From assembly GCA_023245765.1 (NCBI GenBank), contig JAHFJP010000006.1, positions 1-44,424 of the forward strand: DNA of 44,424 bases. Direction: 5' to 3'. The DNA is from Candidatus Peribacteria bacterium. Its GTDB lineage: Bacteria > Patescibacteriota > Gracilibacteria > Peribacterales > Peribacteraceae. The stretch's first letter is position 1; each line of letters opens with the position of its first letter. The notes under the pieces were generated by a model. It saw only the letters and a program-made list of their open reading frames with translations. It was not told where the DNA came from and searched no databases. The position numbers and the translations under genes are program-made. Below are positions 37,301-44,424 of the stretch, in pieces.

Positions 37301-39001
37301 ATGAAAACGATCTGCGCAAATCTCTGGTGCAAAGCGGCATTCGAGGTCAGTGAGGATGATCTTGCTTTCTACGACAGGATTTCACCGGTGATCGCGGGGA
37401 AGAAACACGCAATACCGCCCCCGTTGATCTGTGCGGACTGTCGCCAGCAACGCCGTCTTGCGTTCCGCAACGAACGCCATCTATACAAGCAAACGTGCAA
37501 TTTGTGCAAAAGCTCCATCATCTCCATCTACTCTTCCGACAAAGGGTACACAGTGTACTGCCCGCGCTGTTGGTGGAGTGATGCATGGGACGCACTCTCG
37601 TACGGCCGGCCTTTCGATTTTCAGCGACCGTTTTTTCCGCAATTTCAGGAATTGTTCCGTGTCGTTCCCAAGATGGCGGTGCTGACAATCGGACTGAACA
37701 TGAACAGCGACTACGTTCACGACGTCTACATGTCCAAAAACTGCTATCTCCTCTTCGACGGCGAACAGTGCCAGGACAGTTACTACGGCGAAGTCTTCGC
37801 CCGCATCCGCAATTGCTGCGACTTCTTCTACCTCAAGGATTCCGAGCTCTGCTACGACTGCGTTCACTGCCTCCACGGCTACAGCCTCGTGGGCTGTCGT
37901 TTCTGCAGCAACTGTTCGGAATCTTTCTTTCTCCTCGATTGCCGGGGTTGCCGGCATTGCATTGGTTGCGTCAATCTCGTGGAGAAGGAGTATCACATCT
38001 TCAATAAGCCACACACGAAAGAGGAGTATGAACGTTTTCTCTCATCGAGCGGAGTGCATACATGGACCGGGTACAAAAGCCTCCAGGAGCAAGCGTCAAA
38101 ATTTTCCCTGCTTCATCCCCGGCGCGCAGTCCGTGGAACGATGAATGAACATGTGCGGGGTGATAATCTTTCCAACTGCAAGGATGTCTTCGACTGCTTT
38201 GACTGCGATGATATGCGCGATTGCCGCCACTGCACCAATTGTCCGATGGGCGCGACAGATTGCTTTGACCTCGATGCGTGGGGTGACCGCCTGAATACCG
38301 CCTATGATTGTGCATACGCGGGAGCGGATTCTCGCGGGCTTGCCGGTTGCTGGTACGTCGGCAACTCTGCAAGCGATATTCTCCATTCCGCATACTGCCT
38401 CCAAGGAGGTGCGAACATGCTCGGCTGCGTGGGTATGCGGAAGAAAGAATTCTGCATATTGAATACGCAATACAGCAAAGAAGAATACGAAACACTGGCT
38501 CTTCGTATCGTTGAGCATATGAAGAAGACTGCAGAATGGTGCCAGTTCTTCCCCACAAATCTCTCGGCATTTGCGTATAACGAAACAGTGGCGCAACAGT
38601 ATTATCCAGTCACCGAAAAACAGGCATTGGAGCGCGGCTGGCGGTGGAAGCACGACATTGATGAAACCCCGAAAGCGGGAAAGGTGATCCCCGCAGCGAA
38701 ACTGCCGGATTCCATCGACGATATTCCGGACGACATTCTGAATTGGGCGATTACCTGTGAAAAAACAGGCAAGCCTTTCCGCATCATCAAACAAGAACTG
38801 GATTTCTATAAACAACTGCATCTCCCGGTCCCCCGATTGCATCAGGATGAACGACATCACCAGCGCATTACCTGGCGCAATCCCCGCAAGCTCTGGAATC
38901 GAAGATGCATGAAGTGCAGTAAAGGGATGCAGACGAGCTACGCCCCCGATCGTCCGGAGAAGATCTACTGCGAGGATTGCTACCTCAAAGAAGTGTATTA
39001 G
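37301..39001 (+). CDS. Cysteine-rich multi-zinc-ribbon protein, paralog 2
   Basis: Same layout as 35621; 6-nt gap; intact second CNLC...CPRC knuckle. Confidence 0.82.
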   Translation: MKTICANLWCKAAFEVSEDDLAFYDRISPVIAGKKHAIPPPLICADCRQQRRLAFRNERHLYKQTCNLCKSSIISIYSSDKGYTVYCPRCWWSDAWDALSYGRPFDFQRPFFPQFQELFRVVPKMAVLTIGLNMNSDYVHDVYMSKNCYLLFDGEQCQDSYYGEVFARIRNCCDFFYLKDSELCYDCVHCLHGYSLVGCRFCSNCSESFFLLDCRGCRHCIGCVNLVEKEYHIFNKPHTKEEYERFLSSSGVHTWTGYKSLQEQASKFSLLHPRRAVRGTMNEHVRGDNLSNCKDVFDCFDCDDMRDCRHCTNCPMGATDCFDLDAWGDRLNTAYDCAYAGADSRGLAGCWYVGNSASDILHSAYCLQGGANMLGCVGMRKKEFCILNTQYSKEEYETLALRIVEHMKKTAEWCQFFPTNLSAFAYNETVAQQYYPVTEKQALERGWRWKHDIDETPKAGKVIPAAKLPDSIDDIPDDILNWAITCEKTGKPFRIIKQELDFYKQLHLPVPRLHQDERHHQRITWRNPRKLWNRRCMKCSKGMQTSYAPDRPEKIYCEDCYLKEVY

Positions 39002-39019
39002 TTCCTGTACGAGGAACCC

Positions 39020-39787
39020 CTACTCCCCCATCTTTCCCGCAAGATCGAACAAGAAGTGGAAGATTTGACTCAACTCCGCCTGCGTCATCTTCAATCCAAT
39101 TTGTGTTCCTTTGTAGCAAGCGAGGTAGACCGTATGACCGATCAGAAAGATATTCGTGGACCCATGCGTGACCAGTGATGATGAAGCGGAGATGTCTTTT
39201 CCGGAAAGCTTGCGTAGGCGCTCGGGAACAAGACCGCCGGTGACTTCGAATAGTTCAACGCTGACTTTCTGTTCGCGAAGATCCGTGAAGAAACCATCGA
39301 CGATCCTCTGCATCGCCGCATCGCTGAGCCATTCTTCAAACGTATTGGAACTGAGGAGTCGCACTTGGCGGACGTTCTCCTGCTTCACTGTATGGAGCAT
39401 GTCGCGGAAGAGAGCTTTGATTCCGGCGGTTCCTTCAAAGATCTGAAGTCGCGGGACGGCATCTTCGCTCCCGCGGAGTGAGCGCAGGGCATTGGCAATG
39501 ATCGGGAAGCGCTTTTGCAGATCAGAATAACTCTGGACGTGTTCTCCGACGTACGATTCCAGCGCTTCGAAGCTCTCGATGCCGAAACACTGGATGCCGT
39601 TGCGAGAATAGACTTTCACAAGCCCCTTCTCCGCAAGCTTCTTGAGGTGCTTGTACGCCGTCACGCGGTCGAGGTTGGACCGCCGCGCGATCACGGACGC
39701 CGGTTGGACTCCGATTTCCGCCAGAACCATGTAGAGCGCTGTCTCTTTGTCGTTAAAGCCGAGGGTGGAGAGGTACTCTTTGAGCAT
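39020..39787 (-). CDS. TrmB-like transcriptional regulator 2
   Basis: LSTLGFNDKETALYMVLAEIGVQPASVIARRSNLDRVTAYKHLKKLAEKGLVKVY; divergent from paralog 3. Confidence 0.82.
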   Translation of the reverse strand: MLKEYLSTLGFNDKETALYMVLAEIGVQPASVIARRSNLDRVTAYKHLKKLAEKGLVKVYSRNGIQCFGIESFEALESYVGEHVQSYSDLQKRFPIIANALRSLRGSEDAVPRLQIFEGTAGIKALFRDMLHTVKQENVRQVRLLSSNTFEEWLSDAAMQRIVDGFFTDLREQKVSVELFEVTGGLVPERLRKLSGKDISASSSLVTHGSTNIFLIGHTVYLACYKGTQIGLKMTQAELSQIFHFLFDLAGKMGE

Positions 39788-39798
39788 CGGAATCCTGT

Positions 39799-39816
39799 TG
39801 TTCTTAAAGAAGAACA
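39799..39816. promoter_or_regulatory. Candidate operator palindrome TGTTCTT-AAAG-AAGAACA in divergent spacer
   Basis: Perfect 7-bp arms between TrmB-like 2 and Cys-rich paralog 3. Confidence 0.5.
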
Positions 39817-39883
39817 GTAGCTGAGTGTAGCACAACAGAATATGCTTTGCAGGCTATTTGTAGCCATTATTTCTGTTCAATTG

Positions 39884-41560
39884 ATGGAACGAAAATGCGC
39901 CAATTGCGGCAATGCCTTCCTCATCCACCAGGATGAGCAGGAATTCGTGAAGCGCATGGTCTTCGCCTTTGGCAAGAAGACCATCACTCCCCCGCTCCCC
40001 GTGCAGTGTCCAGACTGCCGACTGAAGAACCGGACGGTCTACCGCAACGAGCAGTACCTCTACAAAGTCCGCTCGGCATTTAGCGGCAAAGATATCGTCT
40101 CGATCATGAATGAAAAACCGCTCTGGGGTGAACCGTATGTGATCTACGATCAGAATGAATGGCGCAGTGATGCCTTCGATCCGCTGATCTACGGCCGGGA
40201 CTTCGATTTCAAGAAACCATTCTTCGAGCAGTTTGCGCAATTGCAGAAGGATGTACCGCGCATGGCGCTCATCACGCTTGCGAATGAAAACTCGGGCTTC
40301 TCCACGGGCACCGCATACTGCAAGAACTGCTATCTGATCAATTCGTCGGAGAACTGCGAGGATTGCTACTACGGCAAGCTCCTACAGAAGTGCAGCGACT
40401 CAATCGATTGCAGCTATCTCTACAATTCGCAGCTCTGCTACGAGTGCTTCTCGGTCTATGACTCCTACAACTGCCAGTGGCTCGCGTTCAGTACCAACTG
40501 CCGCGACTGCTACTTCTCCAGCAACCTGAGCGGCTGCAGCAACTGCTGCCTCTGCACAAACCTGAACCACAAGGAATATCACTTCATGAATAAGCCACTG
40601 GGCAAAGATGAATACGAGAAGCGCCTCTCCGAATTCCGCGGTTCCTTCGAGCGGATCGGGAAGATGAAAGAACTACGGAAGAAGATGATGCATTCGATGG
40701 TCCACAAGTACTCCAATATCGTAAACTGTCAGGACTGCACCGGAGACTACATTGAAAATTCCAAGAGCTGCAAAGACTGCTACGACGTCAACGAGAGCCA
40801 GGACTGCCGCTACGTGACGGTCGGCGTGAACGTAAAGGACATCTACGACTGCTCCAACATGTATCTGAAGCCGGAGCTCTGCTACATGACGCTCGGAACG
40901 ATCGAAGTGCACACGGTCGCCTTCTGCTTGTTCGTCTTCCACTCGCAGCGTCTCCTGTACTGCGACCACTGCTTCAACTGCTCAGATTGTTTCGCGTGTA
41001 ACGGACTGACGCGCAAGAAGTTCTGCATCTTCAACAAGCAGTACACGAAAGAACAGTACGAAGAACTGGTGCCGAAGATCATCGCGCAGATGGAGAAGAA
41101 CGGCGAATGGGGTCAGTACCTTCCGGCCAAGTACTCCCCCTTCGGCTACAACGAATCCCTCGCATCCGAGTACTTCCCGTTATCCGAAGCAGAAGCTAAA
41201 AAGCAGGGTTTCCACTGGCGCGATAAAGATGCACGGGATTACAAGCCGCAGACCTACACACTCCCCGATCGTATCGATCAGGTCCCCGATTCTGTGACGC
41301 AAGAAATCCTGGCCTGTGCCACATGCACCAAGAACTACCGTGTCATCCCGCAGGAACTCAGCTACTACCGCAAACACATTCTCCCCGTCCCGCATCACTG
41401 CCCCGATTGTCGACATGCGGAGCGGATGAAGTTGAGGAATCCGCGGAAGCTCTGGAAGCGCGAGTGTGCGAAGTGCAAAAGAGAACTGCAGTCGACATAC
41501 GCTCCAGACCGACCGGAAGTGATTGCATGTGAGGAGTGTTATCTTAAAGAAGTCTACTAA
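39884..41560 (+). CDS. Cysteine-rich multi-zinc-ribbon protein, paralog 3
   Basis: MERKCANCGNAF...CPDCRLKNRTVYRNEQYLYK; CxxC repeats; KCKRELQSTYAPDRPEVIACEECYLKEVY; start may be 39842. Confidence 0.82.
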   Translation: MERKCANCGNAFLIHQDEQEFVKRMVFAFGKKTITPPLPVQCPDCRLKNRTVYRNEQYLYKVRSAFSGKDIVSIMNEKPLWGEPYVIYDQNEWRSDAFDPLIYGRDFDFKKPFFEQFAQLQKDVPRMALITLANENSGFSTGTAYCKNCYLINSSENCEDCYYGKLLQKCSDSIDCSYLYNSQLCYECFSVYDSYNCQWLAFSTNCRDCYFSSNLSGCSNCCLCTNLNHKEYHFMNKPLGKDEYEKRLSEFRGSFERIGKMKELRKKMMHSMVHKYSNIVNCQDCTGDYIENSKSCKDCYDVNESQDCRYVTVGVNVKDIYDCSNMYLKPELCYMTLGTIEVHTVAFCLFVFHSQRLLYCDHCFNCSDCFACNGLTRKKFCIFNKQYTKEQYEELVPKIIAQMEKNGEWGQYLPAKYSPFGYNESLASEYFPLSEAEAKKQGFHWRDKDARDYKPQTYTLPDRIDQVPDSVTQEILACATCTKNYRVIPQELSYYRKHILPVPHHCPDCRHAERMKLRNPRKLWKRECAKCKRELQSTYAPDRPEVIACEECYLKEVY

Positions 41561-42027
41561 TGAGTCTCGAAACTTCAGATTCAGGCTCGTCGATGACCCG
41601 AAGAACTGCCATCAGAACCGGTCTTGGTCTTGCAGGGCTTGCCTCTCTAAGCATGTGCATATGGAGTTGCGCAACCGACCCTGAAACGCCCGCAACCCGC
41701 GAAATGCGGAGGAGAGTGACTGAACACTATGATCGGACAACGAAAGGAGTGAATGACGTTGAAGTGAATTTTTTCATTGTTCCACGCAGGTTCCTCACTC
41801 CGGATTTTCGCGAAGTTGTTATCAAGAAAGCCGTAGAAGGCCTGGATAGACATTGCCGTGAAGGTTTTGAGCAATCGTTCGAACAGCGTGCGCGAAGAGT
41901 ATTGCTTGGAGAACCGGATAACATCGAAGACTACAAGCGTTTCGTCACTGAAAACTCAGTGAACACGGAAATTATTTTGGAATTGGAGCGGCGAGGAGTG
42001 AAAATTTTTGAATTGCAAAGACCCTGA
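41560..42027 (+). CDS. Small exported protein with twin-arginine-like/lipoprotein-like signal
   Basis: TRRTAIRTGLGLAGLASLSMCIWSC; TAATG overlap with paralog 3 stop. Confidence 0.65.
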   Translation: MSLETSDSGSSMTRRTAIRTGLGLAGLASLSMCIWSCATDPETPATREMRRRVTEHYDRTTKGVNDVEVNFFIVPRRFLTPDFREVVIKKAVEGLDRHCREGFEQSFEQRARRVLLGEPDNIEDYKRFVTENSVNTEIILELERRGVKIFELQRP

Positions 42028-42087
42028 GCGGAGCGAAGGGTCACTCATTAAAAAAAAGTCTCTGTCATGCTGAGCGAAGCGAAGCAT
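42021..42087. repeat. Two copies of the GAGCGnAGCGA palindromic repeat (ACCCT..AGGGT and ATGCT..AGCAT arms)
   Basis: accctgagcggagcgaagggt and atgctgagcgaagcgaagcat; covarying arms. Confidence 0.75.
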
Positions 42088-42122
42088 CACTTCACCACGA
42101 AGGCTGTCTGTCCGCTCGATGT

Positions 42123-42878
42123 TCACTTCTTTTCAGGATTCGGAAGCAGGTCCCACATCATCTTCCACCACGTGCGGTAACTCTCCGCGAGACGGGGGCT
42201 GACCATGACGAAGACCGTGAGATCGTCTTCGAGCTTGCCGAAGCCGAGACCGGTGAATGTGACCACGTGATCGCCGAAGACTTCGATAGCCGATTCGCTC
42301 GTGTACTTCTTCGGCGCGAACTTATAGGGCTTCCCTACCAGCTTCGGGACGTGCGGAACCTTGGTCTGCACTTCCCAGTCGAAGATATGATGGAATTTCA
42401 TTTTCTTCTTTTTCGCTTCGGCCAGAAACCACTGAATGAAGGTTTCAAGCCGCGGATCGAACCACCCGCCCTTCGCTCCGAATTCATACATGTCTTCGCC
42501 GACCTTCAGGGCTTCCCGGAGGAAGTTCTTCATCCCCTCCAATCCTTTGTAGATATAGGCGCGTTGCGGGGCTCGATGAGAACGGTAGGTAGAGAGTAAT
42601 TGCGGCATCGCGGACGTGAGCTTCAACTCCTTCTCTTTGACGAATTCCATCAGCTTTCCCGGAGCGACGGCCTCGTAGACAGTCTCACCCTGCTGAAAGA
42701 CTTCGTAGACCAATCCCTTCTCAATCAGACGATGCACCGCGTCGTATGTATTGCGCCGATGAATTTTTGCACGGAGGGAAATTGTCGAAACACCTGAGCC
42801 ACCGTACGTGATCAGAGCCTGATACACCCGCGCTTCGTTCACACTCAAGCCGAGATCCTGAAAGAGTTCGAGGGCCAT
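42123..42878 (-). CDS. TrmB-like transcriptional regulator 3
   Basis: FQDLGLSVNEARVYQALITYGGSGVSTISLRAKIHRRNTYDAVHRLIEKGLVYEV; TATACT 6 nt upstream of ATG. Confidence 0.82.
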   Translation of the reverse strand: MALELFQDLGLSVNEARVYQALITYGGSGVSTISLRAKIHRRNTYDAVHRLIEKGLVYEVFQQGETVYEAVAPGKLMEFVKEKELKLTSAMPQLLSTYRSHRAPQRAYIYKGLEGMKNFLREALKVGEDMYEFGAKGGWFDPRLETFIQWFLAEAKKKKMKFHHIFDWEVQTKVPHVPKLVGKPYKFAPKKYTSESAIEVFGDHVVTFTGLGFGKLEDDLTVFVMVSPRLAESYRTWWKMMWDLLPNPEKK

Positions 42879-42897
42879 TGAAGCAGTATAGCACGCA

Positions 42898-42917
42898 GTG
42901 GTGGCGACTGCCACCAC
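42898..42917. promoter_or_regulatory. Candidate operator palindrome GTGGTGGC-GACT-GCCACCAC in divergent spacer
   Basis: Perfect 8-bp arms between TrmB-like 3 and the symporter. Confidence 0.5.
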
Positions 42918-42982
42918 GAGTGCATCTTCCCAATTCTCGTAGAAAGTCTTAAAATTGACTTCTTCTTATTTTATTATATTAT

Positions 42983-44424
42983 ATGAATTCTCTCGTCACT
43001 CTCTCACCAGGCGCTACCTATCTCCTTCTCTTAGGTTTTGGCCTTGTGATGCTTGCAGCAACGTACCTCTTCGCGTGGTGGCAGAACAGAACGTCCGTTG
43101 AGAATTTCCTCATCGGCGAACGGAAAGTCGGTTGGTTCTTTGGAGGCTCTAGCATTGCTGCATCCTGGATCTGGGCGCCGGCCGTCTTCGTGTCGACACT
43201 GTTTGCCTACCAGCACGGACTTGCGGGACTTTTCTGGTTCACGGTGCCGAACATCGCCGCGCTGGCCATCTTCGCGATCCTCGCTCCCCGGATCCGGGAG
43301 AGGATGCCCTACGGATACACACTTCCCCAGTGGATCGGTTTCAAGTTGCAGAGCAAAAAGGTGCACACGCTGTATCTCTTCCCGTTCTTCTTCTACCAAT
43401 TGATGTCGATCACGGTACAGCTCTACGCGGGCGGCAACGTCCTGGCGCTTCTCCTCGGCATTCCTGTGTATCAAGCGACCGCGGTGGTGACCATCGCAAT
43501 TCTCGGTGCCATTCCGCTGATCTACACGCTCGTTTCCGGTTTCGAATCGTCCATCATCACGGACTTCCTGCAATTGGCGCTCATCATTATTGCGTTACTC
43601 ATCCTCATTCCCTGGGCTATCGCAACCGCCGGAATCGAGAGTGTTCACGCGGGGCTTGCAGGCATATCGGGCAGTACGAACGTGCTCGATCCGTCGATCG
43701 CTTTCTCCCTCGGCATCGTTACCTCCATCGGACTCATCGCGGGATCGGTCTCTGATCAGCAGTACTGGCAGCGTGGGTTCGCCATCAAGAAAGGTGACCT
43801 GCGCAAAGCGTTCATCTTCGGAGCCTTGGCATTCGGTCTCGTGCCGATTCTCCTCGGGATTCTCGGTTTCATCGGAGCTGACCCAAAGATTGCCGCTGCC
43901 GTTCCTCCCGGCGTCGATGCTTCTCTGATTGGCGTCGTTGTCGTGAGTCGGTTGCTGCCACTCTGGACCGTATTCTTCTTCGTGATCATGCTCCTCTGCG
44001 CTTTGAGCTCGACACTGGATTCGGGCATGAATGCAGCGGCGAGTCTGTACGCCACGGATGTCATGAAATACACCGAGAAAGAACATGATTTGATGCTGAG
44101 ATATGAGAAAGGTGAACCGCTCTCGGATGCGGAGAAATTGGCCAAGTATCACCTGGATATGCGGCGTCTGAGGGGATCACGCGCAACAATGATCTGGCTC
44201 ACGATCGCAGGATTCCTTGTAGCGCTTGCAGTCATCTACATTCCCCACTTCGGTCTGCAGCAGCTCTGGTGGGTCTTTAACACTGTCGCCGCGTGCGTGA
44301 TGGTTCCGACCATCCTGAGTCTTTATTGGGAACGACTGAGCGCGGAGGGCGTTTTCTGGGGAGTGATCATCGCCTTCTTCGTTGGCCTGCCGATGTTCAT
44401 CTATAGCAATATCGTCGATAAGCC
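42983..44424 (+). CDS. Sodium:solute symporter family protein (partial, runs off the window)
   Basis: My translation: MNSLVTLSPGATYLLLLGFGLVMLAATYLFAWWQNRTSVENFLIGERKVGWFFGGSSIAASWIWAPAVFVSTLFAYQHGLAGLFWFTVPN...; SSS-like TM pattern; absent from ORF track because no stop. Confidence 0.85.
   Translation, partial: MNSLVTLSPGATYLLLLGFGLVMLAATYLFAWWQNRTSVENFLIGERKVGWFFGGSSIAASWIWAPAVFVSTLFAYQHGLAGLFWFTVPNIAALAIFAILAPRIRERMPYGYTLPQWIGFKLQSKKVHTLYLFPFFFYQLMSITVQLYAGGNVLALLLGIPVYQATAVVTIAILGAIPLIYTLVSGFESSIITDFLQLALIIIALLILIPWAIATAGIESVHAGLAGISGSTNVLDPSIAFSLGIVTSIGLIAGSVSDQQYWQRGFAIKKGDLRKAFIFGALAFGLVPILLGILGFIGADPKIAAAVPPGVDASLIGVVVVSRLLPLWTVFFFVIMLLCALSSTLDSGMNAAASLYATDVMKYTEKEHDLMLRYEKGEPLSDAEKLAKYHLDMRRLRGSRATMIWLTIAGFLVALAVIYIPHFGLQQLWWVFNTVAACVMVPTILSLYWERLSAEGVFWGVIIAFFVGLPMFIYSNIVDK

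Noticed and set aside
35621-41560. Regularly spaced TGC-rich motifs considered as a CRISPR-like or satellite array
   Set aside because: Periodicity is explained by CxxC codons in long intact ORFs; no identical repeats with unique spacers. No CRISPR array seen anywhere in the window

Overview
The window is gene-dense bacterial DNA, mostly GC-rich with AT-rich stretches. The gene content (isoprenoids via mevalonate, cysteine-rich zinc-ribbon proteins, small compact operons) resembles the candidate phyla radiation, perhaps Peregrinibacteria/Peribacteria; this taxonomic guess is inference only. Readable blocks: rpsA-like S1 protein, STAS and HIT proteins, yidD, tRNA-Gly(TCC) followed by an AT-rich small-gene region, an ATP-grasp/serine-hydrolase pair, ABC-F, Csp, a proB-proC-proA operon, mgtE, a shikimate-kinase-like gene, and a mevalonate/isoprenoid cluster (idi, uppS, GHMP kinase, MVD, HMG-CoA reductase, HMG-CoA synthase, thiolase, DUF35-guanylate kinase fusion). 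These are followed by ATP-type PEPCK, a YgjP-like protease, Maf, trpS and an RluA-family synthase. The last ~12 kb is the most unusual part. Three TrmB-like regulators are each divergent from a transporter and/or a member of a three-paralog family of ~560-aa cysteine-rich proteins. By my reading these have a mirror-like A-B-B'-A' domain layout (homologous zinc-ribbon modules at both ends, two Cys-repeat/'NKxYTKEEYE' units between). Other notable signals: palindromic elements inserted in-frame in at least five genes (one at a domain-fusion junction), a recurrent TAnnnT-N6-8-ATG arrangement predicting widespread leaderless transcripts, tRNA-end-like direct repeats after tRNA-Gly, and an inverted array of 9-nt iterons. 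All calls were made by eye; no searches were run.
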